Part shown: piece by piece, positions 44,732-54,280 of the stretch | Layout of the letters: every line of letters starts with the position of its first letter | Numbering within the stretch: the stretch's first letter is position 1 | Assembly: GCA_903891085.1 (NCBI GenBank) | Contig: CAITDJ010000008.1 | Location: 1-64,000, forward strand | Source: an uncultured Bacteroidota bacterium | GTDB taxonomy: Bacteria; Bacteroidota; Bacteroidia; Bacteroidales; F082 | Length of the DNA: 64,000 nt | Direction of reading: 5' to 3' | Translations under genes and position numbers: made by a program | Notes under the pieces: generated by a model | The model's database searches: none | What the model saw: the letters and a program-made list of their open reading frames with translations, nothing else | Told to the model about the DNA's origin: nothing

Positions 44732-45913
44732 ATGACAAAATTTTCAATAATTTCAATCCCAATATTTGCAGCATTCTTCCTGGTTCTGGTTTCATGTAGC
44801 AATGACAATAAAGTTGCTGAACCGAAAGAAATCGAAGTAATTCCGGAAGATATTGTAGAACTGCGTGACGATCAGATCAAACTGGCAGAAATCGAAACCG
44901 GGGCCATCGAATATAAATCGTTGAGCGATGTCCTCAAAGTAAGCGGTACGGTCGCGGCAGCGCCACAGAACTTTGCAACAGTGAGTGTGCAATTGGGGGG
45001 ATTTGTGAAAAGCACCCTGCTGATGCCTGGCAATACAGTGATAAAGGGCCAGACACTGGCCATGATCGAAAATATGGAATTTGTTGATATTCAGCAGAAT
45101 TATCTGGAAGCAAAAAGCAGACTCGAATTTGTGGATGCAGATTTTAAGCGTCAGGGAGAATTGTATAAAAACGATGTTTCTTCCGAGAAAAACATGCAGC
45201 AGGTGACCGCCGATTACAAAATCCTAAGCGCCCAGGTGAAGGCCCTGGAGCAAAAATTGGCTCTCATTGGTATTAATCCGGCTCAGCTGCACGAAAATAA
45301 TATCAGCAGTGCTATTGCCTTGGTTTCACCTATTTCGGGATTTGTAAAATCGGTAAATGTCAACACTGGCAAATATGTTTCTCCCTCTGATGTATTGTTT
45401 GAGATAGTCAACAGCGACAAACTTTTTCTTGAACTCACACTCTTTGAAAAAGATGCAGATAAAGTGCATGAAGGACAGAAAATTCGCTTTTTTATCAACA
45501 ACGAAACAGATCAGCACGAAGCTGTGATTTACCAAACCGGAAAATCCATCAATTCCGACAGAACATTTACAGTGTATGCGAGCGTGCTGGGAGTTTGTGA
45601 AAACACAATTCCGGGCATGTATGTCAACGCCATGATTGAGGCAAACAGCAACAAAGTCCCGGCCCTGCCATCGGATGCCATTGTGAGTTTCGACGACAAG
45701 GATTACATCTTTATCTTCGACCGGAACAAAGAAGAAAACGGCAAACCTTTTACCGAATACAGGATGATTCAGGTGCAAAAGGGTGTTTCAGATGGAGGAT
45801 TCACTGAAGTAATTCTGCCTGTTGGATTCAATCTGAAAACAGCACAAATTGTTATAAAAGGGGCGTATAATCTGCTTTCGGCAAAGAAAAATGCAGGTGA
45901 AATGAGTTGTTGA
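44732..45913 (+). CDS. Heavy-metal efflux periplasmic adaptor lipoprotein (CzcB/CusB type)
   Basis: 393 aa. Lipobox LVSC with Cys22 after a hydrophobic leader. Domains: lipoyl half (FATVSVQLGGFVKSTLLMPGNTVIKGQ), coiled coil (about 105-175), second lipoyl half (ISGFVKSVNVNTGKYVSP), beta-barrel and membrane-proximal domain (IPGMYVNAMIEA). There is no extra N-terminal metal-binding His/Met domain. It completes the pump with the CzcA-TolC fusion, so two polypeptides make up the tripartite system. Confidence 0.93.
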   Translation: MTKFSIISIPIFAAFFLVLVSCSNDNKVAEPKEIEVIPEDIVELRDDQIKLAEIETGAIEYKSLSDVLKVSGTVAAAPQNFATVSVQLGGFVKSTLLMPGNTVIKGQTLAMIENMEFVDIQQNYLEAKSRLEFVDADFKRQGELYKNDVSSEKNMQQVTADYKILSAQVKALEQKLALIGINPAQLHENNISSAIALVSPISGFVKSVNVNTGKYVSPSDVLFEIVNSDKLFLELTLFEKDADKVHEGQKIRFFINNETDQHEAVIYQTGKSINSDRTFTVYASVLGVCENTIPGMYVNAMIEANSNKVPALPSDAIVSFDDKDYIFIFDRNKEENGKPFTEYRMIQVQKGVSDGGFTEVILPVGFNLKTAQIVIKGAYNLLSAKKNAGEMSC

Positions 45914-45949
45914 TCTGAAGGATAAAGTTCAAGATCAGAAACTGATTTG

Positions 45950-47134
45950 TTACTGATAGGTTTTATAGCGGATAAACAAAAACATGGTGAATCCACCCAG
46001 ACTACCGAAAATGATTCCGGCAGAAAGAAGTCCATTGCTTAATCCATAATGATCTGTAATCCAGCCAAATAAAGGGCCCAACAGCACGAAAATCAGTCGG
46101 ATAATAAAGTTCCTGACCGACAGCACTGTTGCACGAATATCCGATTCGGTAATCAGATTGATGTAATTACGCAAGGTTACTGTGGCCAGTCCACGGGCAA
46201 GGTAAAACAGCAATAGAACGCCCAAACCAACGATAGAATGCATGAATGAAAGCACTATATAAGATGCTGTCAGAACGGAAGTAAACAACATCACAGTTCG
46301 CGGCGGACCCAGTTTCATTTCGATTTTCCAGGCGGTAATAGCTGTCAGACCAACACTCAGATTCAGGATTGCCCAGCTAATTCCAAAAGCCGTAACAGGC
46401 AAACCCACTTCGATGAAATAGGGCTGTGCAAACCAGGCCATTGTAAGGGTGGACGCTCCCGTTACTGCCGAAAATAAAGTATTGTATGTGAGCCGCTTAT
46501 CCCCATGAAGTACTTTTTTGACTATCCTGAAAATATCTCCGAATCCGGGTTTTCGGACCGCTCTTTTGATTGGAGGCTCAACAAGCATGATTGCCGCCGG
46601 AACTGCCAGAAAAGCTACTCCAGCCTGAAAATAGTAGGGCGTTCTTAATGAACTTACTGCCAGCAATCCGCCCAGAATACCCGCTGCAGCCTCTGCGAAA
46701 TTACCAATGGAAGTGATCCTTCCTTCGTAACGGGTATATGATTCTGATTTTTTGGCTGACATGAGTGAATCGTACAACATTGCCGAATCAGCACCCGAAA
46801 CCAGACTCATTCCCACTCCCAGAATGGTCTCAGCCACCGCAAATTCCCAGAAACCGGAAGAAAAAGCATAAATAAGATAGCCCCCGAATCCCAATACTGA
46901 ACCAGCCAGAATACTCGTTCGTCGGCCGGCTAGATCCGCGAAATAACCGGTTGGAATCTCAAGCATCATCAATGTGAAGGAATAAACGGCCTGCAAGGTG
47001 AATATATCCTGCATACTCAGACCATTCGAATGATAAAAAAGGACGATGATGGGCATCACAAGGTTTAGCCACTTGGCCACCTTGACAAGATAAAGGCAAA
47101 TGAGGTTTCGCGACAGGGAAAAAGTCTTCTGCAT
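45950..47134 (-). CDS. MFS transporter
   Basis: 394 aa from the ATG at 47134; the frame extends 13 codons to a GTG. Twelve predicted TM helices, and the motif-A loop between helices 2 and 3 reads GYFADLAGRRTSI. Substrate unknown; drug efflux or nutrient uptake are both possible. It is convergent with the metal efflux operon and lies 112 bases downstream of the PUL on the same strand, but has its own -7 box, so it is probably not part of the PUL. Confidence 0.88.
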   Translation of the reverse strand: MQKTFSLSRNLICLYLVKVAKWLNLVMPIIVLFYHSNGLSMQDIFTLQAVYSFTLMMLEIPTGYFADLAGRRTSILAGSVLGFGGYLIYAFSSGFWEFAVAETILGVGMSLVSGADSAMLYDSLMSAKKSESYTRYEGRITSIGNFAEAAAGILGGLLAVSSLRTPYYFQAGVAFLAVPAAIMLVEPPIKRAVRKPGFGDIFRIVKKVLHGDKRLTYNTLFSAVTGASTLTMAWFAQPYFIEVGLPVTAFGISWAILNLSVGLTAITAWKIEMKLGPPRTVMLFTSVLTASYIVLSFMHSIVGLGVLLLFYLARGLATVTLRNYINLITESDIRATVLSVRNFIIRLIFVLLGPLFGWITDHYGLSNGLLSAGIIFGSLGGFTMFLFIRYKTYQ

Positions 47135-47150
47135 ACTGTTTCGTGAAAGA

Positions 47151-47158
47151 CAAAAGTA
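47151..47158 (-). promoter_or_regulatory. Candidate -7 box (TACTTTTG) of the MFS gene
   Basis: Full TAnnTTTG match on the minus strand, 16 bases before the ATG at 47134. A TTTG lies only 14 bases further upstream, shorter than the usual spacing. Confidence 0.4.
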
Positions 47159-47246
47159 ATCAGAAAGATTCACAAATAAATATCTTGAATAAAGTATTGT
47201 TATTCAGCTATTTACTAAAGTTAAAGGATAACATTTGATTTACAAC

Positions 47247-49904
47247 CTACTTCTTCCTGATAACCCGGACAAAATCTAAAAGCGCATCATTTATCTCGCC
47301 ATCCATATTGATATTCCAGTCCTCAAATCGGATAATGAGCTGATTTTTTCCTTTTTCCAGCTTCGCTTCGATGATGTTGGAATAGCCCCAGTCACTCCAT
47401 TCGTTGGTTCCTCGTTGTGGAAATACCCAAACACCTGAATAGCTACTTTTGATGTAAATGCTTCGGATTCCACAGTTATTATCGGTATTCCATGGACCTG
47501 TTCCATTGGCATAGCGGCAATCCAGTAAATAGTTTCCGCTTTCGGGAACATCAATATTCATGATGATTTCGCGGTTTTTGGTGCTGCTGATTTCCACAAA
47601 TCCATCGCCGGAATAATTCGTATAAGGCAATTCTGATTTGGCAACGAAAGACTCTGTTTCAAATAATTTTTTGTCCGAATCTTTGTAGATCAAAATGGGT
47701 TCACTGCTGAAAGACTCGATATTTTCTTTGTCCAAAGCCGTAAGTGAGTATTCAGCAAAATCATTGATATTCAATTCGAAACTATTTTCTGAAATTGTTT
47801 TCAGAAGCTGTCCATTCTGATAAATGTTGTATGCAAGCGCACCCGGAATTGCATCCCAAATCAATTTTGAGCCATTCAGCCTGACCTGAGGATTGGTGAG
47901 CGAAAACTTATTTTCAACCAGATTGATCTTCGATGGTAAAAAATCATTGTTTCTCATGACAATTTCGATGGTGTGTTCACCGCTTAAATCCGCCGGAAAA
48001 AAGTCTTCGCTGGTTTTACCATCGAGCGTGAAACTGTCGATCTGGTTTCCATATCCTTTCACCGTGATGCTTAGTTTTGCCTTACGGTAACTGAAATTAG
48101 ACAGTGTTCGGGTACCTCCATAAACTTTCGGAATCACTGGTTGGAAGCGGATACCGTTTGTTTCGAAGTCCATTCCGATAAATACCCGATGAACCATGGC
48201 CAAATTTCCTGCCATGCTCCAGAGCATACGATCCGAATTGATTTCAGTGCCAACATAATCACCGTTTTGGGCAACAAAATTCTCGTAATTGGTGAGGAAA
48301 AGCGCTCCAGCCCGATAGATGGAAGCCAACCCATGAACCAAAGCGGTTTCATTTCCTGCTTTTGCAGCAGCAAGGTTCCAGAATGCCTGTACAAAGGGCC
48401 ATACAGCATTGTTGTGGTAAGGCGGAATTCCGGGAATCTGGGGATAAATGCAAGTTGTACCGAAAGCAGTAAGCGGCGAATTTTCGATGATCGATTTTGC
48501 GCGTTCCGTATCAGCAATACCAAATAGAACAGTATGCGCTTCGCCCAAAGCTTCAAAGCGTGGAGAAAGAATCATCGAACTGCGGCCGTATAAATATTGT
48601 CCGTAATAGCCTTTGTCAGCCATCCATAAATAGCTGTTCATGCCTGATTTGATTTCTTTGGCTCGTTTCACATATTCTTCGCCGGGTTCACCAAGAATCT
48701 TCGCCATTTCGGCCAGAATGATATTGGCCTGAAAATGCACTGCATTGGTTCCCAGGTTCTCCGACATATAAATATCCATATTCGACATCCATTTCGGATA
48801 GGTTTGTTCGCGCCAGTCGAGGAAAGATGACTCCCCGCGGTTCATGCCTGTATTGAGCGACTGTATGGTTTTTACGTCATCGTCCAATGTGTTTTTGATG
48901 ATTTCGAAAGCTGTTTTCAGCCATTCGAGGTCTCCGGTAACTTTATAAATCTCCCAAGCCGCCAGTGACCAGGTTGTTCTATCCGTAGAAACAGGCCAGG
49001 CACCTCCTGAGCCTGTATCCTGAATAATTCTTTTGCGTTTCACCTTCTTCATCAAACTGATTCTGGCCACTTCGGGTTCGTGATAAGCAAAGGCCAGCAG
49101 CGTGCTGTAGCTCACATCGCGCGTCCAGACACCGCCCCATTTCGATCCTGTTCGCAAGGTGCTATCGGGCTCAATGTTCAGCCGGGCTTCTTCTAGTGAA
49201 AGTTTAAAAAGCGCGTCAACAATTGGCTGATCTGAAGTATACGAAGCCTTCATGGAAATGTCCTGCGAAAGCTCCCAGCTTTTGGGCTGAATATCCTTTT
49301 CATCAAATGGATTGAGACGAAGTGTGATTTCATAAATACCATCACCGTCCGAATCTTTCAGATCAAAGTTGTTTTCGGCAAGATTGACCAAATCCCAGCT
49401 AAGTGGTTTGCTTCCACCGGCAATATATACGGCTTTGAAATCAGTTTTGGCAATCCGGGTTCCGTCGAAAGTTTCATAATATCCCTTTTCGGCAAACTGC
49501 TTCAGCACAGGATTCATATCCAAACGGAATGTAAAATCATAATTCACAGGGAGTTTCGTGCCCGGATCGGCCGGAATGACTTCGTTTGCTGATCCGAATG
49601 CAATCACAGGTGATTGGTGTTCGTTTTCACCTATTACAATCCAGTGCTCGCCTCCTGTTGGCTTTTCATTGTCTTTTTCATTGATGCTGAATTTGAAAAC
49701 AATCAGGCGCGAATAGTTTTCATAGACCAGACTCCGGTAATTTGAAGCAATTTTCACATCTGATTCAAGGTGTGCAGTAAAAATTCCCTGCACTACTTTG
49801 TCAGAATAGACCGTAAATTCTGGTGACTGATATAATATCTCTGATTTCTTTTTACAACTCATTAACACCATCATTATCAGGATAATTGAAAGGATTTGTT
49901 TCAT
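47247..49904 (-). CDS. Secreted glycoside hydrolase with six-hairpin domain and C-terminal CBM-like domain
   Basis: 885 aa lipoprotein (LMSC, Cys17). N-terminal beta-sandwich (about 20-230), an (alpha/alpha)6 catalytic region (about 235-600) with GGVWTRDVSYSTLLAFAYHE, GGAWPVSTDRTTWSLAAWEI and PPYHNNAVWPFVQAFWNLAA, a beta-sandwich, a fibronectin-III-like piece (about 680-750) and a galactose-binding-like CBM6/35-type domain (about 755-885). The fold is that of six-hairpin glycosidases (GH15/GH63-like), and I cannot name the family. As last gene of a glucan PUL it is probably an exo-acting alpha-glucosidase. Confidence 0.78.
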   Translation of the reverse strand: MKQILSIILIMMVLMSCKKKSEILYQSPEFTVYSDKVVQGIFTAHLESDVKIASNYRSLVYENYSRLIVFKFSINEKDNEKPTGGEHWIVIGENEHQSPVIAFGSANEVIPADPGTKLPVNYDFTFRLDMNPVLKQFAEKGYYETFDGTRIAKTDFKAVYIAGGSKPLSWDLVNLAENNFDLKDSDGDGIYEITLRLNPFDEKDIQPKSWELSQDISMKASYTSDQPIVDALFKLSLEEARLNIEPDSTLRTGSKWGGVWTRDVSYSTLLAFAYHEPEVARISLMKKVKRKRIIQDTGSGGAWPVSTDRTTWSLAAWEIYKVTGDLEWLKTAFEIIKNTLDDDVKTIQSLNTGMNRGESSFLDWREQTYPKWMSNMDIYMSENLGTNAVHFQANIILAEMAKILGEPGEEYVKRAKEIKSGMNSYLWMADKGYYGQYLYGRSSMILSPRFEALGEAHTVLFGIADTERAKSIIENSPLTAFGTTCIYPQIPGIPPYHNNAVWPFVQAFWNLAAAKAGNETALVHGLASIYRAGALFLTNYENFVAQNGDYVGTEINSDRMLWSMAGNLAMVHRVFIGMDFETNGIRFQPVIPKVYGGTRTLSNFSYRKAKLSITVKGYGNQIDSFTLDGKTSEDFFPADLSGEHTIEIVMRNNDFLPSKINLVENKFSLTNPQVRLNGSKLIWDAIPGALAYNIYQNGQLLKTISENSFELNINDFAEYSLTALDKENIESFSSEPILIYKDSDKKLFETESFVAKSELPYTNYSGDGFVEISSTKNREIIMNIDVPESGNYLLDCRYANGTGPWNTDNNCGIRSIYIKSSYSGVWVFPQRGTNEWSDWGYSNIIEAKLEKGKNQLIIRFEDWNINMDGEINDALLDFVRVIRKK

Positions 49905-49913
49905 GTTTTTAGC

Positions 49914-52427
49914 CTATTTTCCTGTTTGAACAATTATTTTCTCGTTTCGCAATGCTGACGGGACGAAGATGGTAAGAATACCATTTTTATTGTTCCAACT
50001 CCATCCAAATTTATTTATTTTTTCTAAACTCCAATTGGTTTCAGATTTCACTTTTGAAGATCTGACTTTTTTGTCAGAAAATAAAACTGCTTCCGGAACA
50101 GTATTCAGATGCAATTGAAATATCAAATCTCTTTCGACCATTTGATAATTGTTTTCCGACTTTTCGGTATAATTGATTTCAAGTAATTCCTTTTTACTCT
50201 GACATTGAACCAATCTTTTTGCGTAAATATTCTGTTTGTAATTATTGGTCTCACCATCATCTTCATAAATTTCAAACTGAGCTTTCCGATTCGTCGAAGC
50301 CGGAAAAACATCCAGAATCAAGGGATAATTTGTGTTTTCACCAATATATTGCATGACAGGCATTTGTGCAATAATGCTTCCCTGTTTTACAAAAACAGGA
50401 AGGGTTTCGAGCGTAACAGGGTAATCGATCCATTGTTTGCCGTGAAATATATTACTTGGCTGGTTGTAATCAATCCATTCACCTTCAGGAAGATAAATAC
50501 GTTTTTTAACTGCAGCCTGTTCCATCACCGTTGCGATGAGCAATTCACTTCCAAAAAAGAATTGTGTGCCAAGATTATAACATTCCGGATCATCCGGATA
50601 TTCCAGCATACAGGCCCGAATAAGTGGTAATCCGCTATCAAATGCCTGTCTGGCATAAGAATATATGTAAGGGAAAAGTCTGTATTTCAGTTCAATAGCC
50701 TGTCGGCATATATTTTCTGCTTCTTGTCCAAACAACCATGGCTCAACAGCATTGTTGCCTTCATGATGAATACGGCTGAGCGGGTTGAATGCTCCAAATT
50801 GCAGCCAACGGACATATAATTCGCTCATGGCTTCATAATCTTTGATATCACCGCAATAACCCGAGATATCACAACTCCAGAAAGGAATTCCACCCATACC
50901 GGCTGATAATCCGATCGGTATTTGCTGTTCGAGTTGTTTCCATCCATCAAGAACATCATTTCCATTTCCCGAATCACCCGACCAACCAAATGTATATCGC
51001 TGCATTCCGGCGAAGGCCGAGCGGGTCATCTGAAAAATACGCTGGTTCGGATTGTGCTTCTCAAACTGCTCGCATACCACTCTATCCCAGTTTAATCCGT
51101 AAACATTGTGGATTTCGGCATGCATGCCAAGATAATGTTTCATAAATAAACGATCTGTACTTTCTTCGTTGCTCCAGGCGGGTTCGCCCATATCGGTCCA
51201 AAATCCTTTAACCCCAATCGAAATTGGTTTTTGCTGGTAATTTCCCCACCAATCGGCAGCTTCAGGATGCGTAAAATCGACCACGCCGCAGTTGCCACCC
51301 CATGGCCAGGGCATATCATAAGTTTTTCCGTTGCGTATATCCGTTGCGAAATATGCTAGTGAATCTGCCTCTTTCCATTGTTTTTTGTTGGTCTGAGAGA
51401 TCACCGGATCCTGTGAAACAATTACTTTGAATCCCTGACTTTGCAAATCAGCAATCATCTTAACCGGATTTTCATACCGGTCCTTCCGCCATTCGAAATC
51501 CTGAAGATATTCGGTCCAGCCGATGTCCTGGTAGATGATATCGCACGGAATCTGCCTGTCACGGTAGCCTTTGGCAATTTCGCGAGTCAGTTTTTCGTTG
51601 GTGAGCAAACCTCGACACTGTGCAAATCCCAGCGCCCAGGATGGGGGCATAATCGCTTTGCCAGTCAATTGTATATACCGACTGATAATCTGTTTGTATG
51701 TCGGACCAAATATGAAATAATACATCATCTCGCCGCCCGGGGCTGAAAATGAGTAAGCATTTTGATCTTCAAGACCGAAATCGAAACCGGTTTTAAAAGT
51801 GTTGTCGAAGTAAATACCATACCCGGCACTACTCATAAAAAAAGGAATGCTTTTATACAACGGATCCTCATTCACATCATAGCATGGTTTGTCGCTGTTC
51901 CACATTGTAAAATGGCTTCCAACACGGTTGAGATTTCCGTTTTTTTCGCCCAGACCATAGATCCGTTCTCCGGGCCTGAGGGCTTTATACGTCGAGATTT
52001 TTTCAGTGACTTTGTTGAAAGCTTTACCCGGAAGGTCTTCCAGAAGTAATTTTTGGTATTTATCGTAGACCCTGATTTGAAAAGGTAATTTGATGATGCG
52101 GATGATCAGTTCGCCGGTATAAATTTCGAAGCTATTTGCCTGTTCCGAAAAGTTCACATTTTCGGACGATTCGGAATCCTCATTTTCAACAGCAAAGGAT
52201 GGATTATTGCGTCGAAATTCACCTTCCTCCATCCAGATTCGGATGATTCCCGGACTAATTTGTGTCATCATGACCTGAATGCTGTCATTGCAATTGAAGA
52301 CTACTTTGTTGCCTTCAGCTTTTGCCGATTCACATGACTGAAGTGAGATGGGTTTCTCTGTTTGACCTTCGGCCGTATTCAGGATGGAGAATATCGCAAA
52401 AATGAATAATATATATCTGAATATCAT
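49914..52427 (-). CDS. Glycoside hydrolase family 31 alpha-glucosidase
   Basis: 837 aa with signal peptide (MIFRYILFIFAIFSILNTAEG). GH31 N-domain (about 25-240), TIM barrel with nucleophile D412 in GFWTDMGEP and acid/base Asp in TFGWSGDSGNG near 485, preceded by RSAFAGMQRY; then proximal and distal beta-sandwich domains. It splits alpha-glucosidic bonds from non-reducing ends, which in a GH66 locus means isomaltooligosaccharides from dextran. It is 14 bases after the GH66 gene and overlaps no neighbour. Confidence 0.95.
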   Translation of the reverse strand: MIFRYILFIFAIFSILNTAEGQTEKPISLQSCESAKAEGNKVVFNCNDSIQVMMTQISPGIIRIWMEEGEFRRNNPSFAVENEDSESSENVNFSEQANSFEIYTGELIIRIIKLPFQIRVYDKYQKLLLEDLPGKAFNKVTEKISTYKALRPGERIYGLGEKNGNLNRVGSHFTMWNSDKPCYDVNEDPLYKSIPFFMSSAGYGIYFDNTFKTGFDFGLEDQNAYSFSAPGGEMMYYFIFGPTYKQIISRYIQLTGKAIMPPSWALGFAQCRGLLTNEKLTREIAKGYRDRQIPCDIIYQDIGWTEYLQDFEWRKDRYENPVKMIADLQSQGFKVIVSQDPVISQTNKKQWKEADSLAYFATDIRNGKTYDMPWPWGGNCGVVDFTHPEAADWWGNYQQKPISIGVKGFWTDMGEPAWSNEESTDRLFMKHYLGMHAEIHNVYGLNWDRVVCEQFEKHNPNQRIFQMTRSAFAGMQRYTFGWSGDSGNGNDVLDGWKQLEQQIPIGLSAGMGGIPFWSCDISGYCGDIKDYEAMSELYVRWLQFGAFNPLSRIHHEGNNAVEPWLFGQEAENICRQAIELKYRLFPYIYSYARQAFDSGLPLIRACMLEYPDDPECYNLGTQFFFGSELLIATVMEQAAVKKRIYLPEGEWIDYNQPSNIFHGKQWIDYPVTLETLPVFVKQGSIIAQMPVMQYIGENTNYPLILDVFPASTNRKAQFEIYEDDGETNNYKQNIYAKRLVQCQSKKELLEINYTEKSENNYQMVERDLIFQLHLNTVPEAVLFSDKKVRSSKVKSETNWSLEKINKFGWSWNNKNGILTIFVPSALRNEKIIVQTGK

Positions 52428-52441
52428 TTCTTTGTGTTTTT

Positions 52442-54193
52442 TTAGTAATCCAAAACGATCATGTCCCAGAAATAAAGCGAAGGAACTGTGACCGATACTA
52501 CATTGCCGCTTTGTTGGAATTCGAGTGTTTGCGGTACCCCATTTTGGTAGTCAGGTGATGCAAACCAAATTTTCTTTACTGTTTGATCTACAACAATTTT
52601 CAGATCAAAGTTGGTAAATTTATCCGGATAAGCTTGGGTGCCGTTGTTGTCGCGCCAAAGCATAGAAGTAGAAGTTACAAAATTGACTAGATGAACTATC
52701 TGGCTGTTTTCCAATTGTTTGCCAATCGCTGCCACTTTGCCTGACTGAGGCGGCCAACTTATAATCTGGAATAAATTATTGGTGCAGTTAGCTGATACTA
52801 GGTTTATTGTACCTCCATCTCTTAGCAGATTCTCATACGCTGTTTGAAAATCATAGTAAGAAACAAGGGCATCGCGCAGATCACCTTTGATCTGCAGGTT
52901 TTTATTCGGGAAATATTCTTTGGCCAGCATATGCTCACCCAGTTCAAGATGATTTCCTCCAAAAGCCAGAATTACGGAATTTGTGAGCAATACAGCCGGA
53001 GTATTGAAGAATCCCTGACTGTTGGCCAGATCATAGTTCATATAGGCCGCAAGAACTGTGTTTTTTGTGTTTCCTGATATGGCATTATTCTCGGTAATGA
53101 TCTGAGCCAGTTGCTGGTATGTATTGTTTGGGTTCCAGACTTCGGAGTAGAGAAAATCAACCGATGCATTTGAAATTTGTTCCTGACCATATTGATTTAC
53201 GGCATTCATGACGGTTTTTTTATCCGGTTCCGATGTTTTCATGGCAGTGATGAAACTATTAAAGCCATCCGGCAGATCAACAAGCTGACCATCGTAATTA
53301 TAAAGACTATGGTTGCGGTTTCCCAGCTGGTCAATATGAAATCCATCAAAATCAAATACCTGATAAACATCATCATTACGGGCAGAAAGATATCTTTGCC
53401 ATTCGATATTCGATGGGTCAGTAAGGTAGATATTGCTTCTGAACATCGGTGAAGGCAATGGGTGATAATCCTTATCGGTATGGTTTGTATTCCTGAAAAG
53501 ATACCATTCTTCCGAAACACCGTCCATGGGAGCTGTGTTCAACGCACCATAAGCGAGGTTATAAAACATGGCTTTCATTCCTCTTGAATGAGCCCCATCA
53601 ATGTAAGCTTTAACAGTGGTGAAGTATGTATCACGATTTGCTATGTCTTTCCAGACTTCATCCGGCTGATTAACTGAGCCCGCTAGGGGTTTGTGATGTT
53701 CGAACTGCCAGTCGTAGAACTGAATTCCATTGATCCTGTGACGAAGCAGATAATCAAGCACGGCGGAAGTGGCAACATTGGTCATTTGCGGAAATTCGGA
53801 AAGGAATCCATAACGGGGAAATCTGGTCCAGTCTGAAGAAACATCGATTGCTATTGAGGCATAAACTGTTTCTTTATCTTCTTTAACAGTATATATTTCA
53901 GCAAGATAGCCCTGAAAATCAGTCATAGGTGGTGTCCAGCTCCAGTTCGTTCCGGATGGGATTGTTACTTCAATAATCTGATTCAGATGCCAGTAACGGA
54001 TTTTTGTACTTTCCGGAAGACTTTTTGTTGTTTTGAAAACAACAGTTTCTCCGGGCAAATATGTTGCTTTATCTGTTGAAATATTTAGGCTGCTAGATGA
54101 AGTGACGGACGGATTATTTGGAGTATTGTTGTCCTTTTTACAGGAAATTGATAATAAAATCAACAGAAGAAAAAGGGTTTTCAGGTGTCTCAT
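52442..54193 (-). CDS. Glycoside hydrolase family 66 endo-dextranase, lipoprotein
   Basis: 583 aa from the ATG at 54193 (MRHLKTLFLLLILLSISC, lipobox SISC, Cys18); longer frames run through the terminator hairpin and have no signal. N-terminal Ig-like domain (about 30-135), then the GH66 TIM barrel: GIQFYDWQFEHHKPL, nucleophile D288 in FDGFHIDQLG and acid/base E351 in FLYSEVW; a C-terminal beta domain ends the protein. GH66 enzymes cut alpha-1,6 bonds of dextran; the lipid anchor and SusCD context suggest a cell-surface enzyme that cuts the polymer before import. Confidence 0.93.
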   Translation of the reverse strand: MRHLKTLFLLLILLSISCKKDNNTPNNPSVTSSSSLNISTDKATYLPGETVVFKTTKSLPESTKIRYWHLNQIIEVTIPSGTNWSWTPPMTDFQGYLAEIYTVKEDKETVYASIAIDVSSDWTRFPRYGFLSEFPQMTNVATSAVLDYLLRHRINGIQFYDWQFEHHKPLAGSVNQPDEVWKDIANRDTYFTTVKAYIDGAHSRGMKAMFYNLAYGALNTAPMDGVSEEWYLFRNTNHTDKDYHPLPSPMFRSNIYLTDPSNIEWQRYLSARNDDVYQVFDFDGFHIDQLGNRNHSLYNYDGQLVDLPDGFNSFITAMKTSEPDKKTVMNAVNQYGQEQISNASVDFLYSEVWNPNNTYQQLAQIITENNAISGNTKNTVLAAYMNYDLANSQGFFNTPAVLLTNSVILAFGGNHLELGEHMLAKEYFPNKNLQIKGDLRDALVSYYDFQTAYENLLRDGGTINLVSANCTNNLFQIISWPPQSGKVAAIGKQLENSQIVHLVNFVTSTSMLWRDNNGTQAYPDKFTNFDLKIVVDQTVKKIWFASPDYQNGVPQTLEFQQSGNVVSVTVPSLYFWDMIVLDY

Positions 54194-54219
54194 CAGATGG
54201 AATTGATCTGCAAAAGTGT

Positions 54220-54256
54220 TAAAAAAAAGGGTTGCCTCGCCCTGAGGCAACCCTTT
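54220..54256 (-). terminator. Strong intrinsic terminator or attenuator inside the PUL
   Basis: GGGTTGCCTC and GAGGCAACCC pair perfectly (13 base pairs with the flanking A/T) around GCCCT; on the minus strand the stem is followed by eight T. It lies between the SusE/F-like gene and the GH66 gene, so it likely lowers expression of the enzymes relative to the surface binding proteins. Confidence 0.88.
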
Positions 54257-54280
54257 ACCAATCAAATTCACCAAACCAAA

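Noticed and set aside
45950-47134. MFS transporter as sugar permease of the dextran locus
   Set aside because: It has its own -7 box, a 112-base gap from the last PUL gene and no sugar-specific motif that I can recognise.
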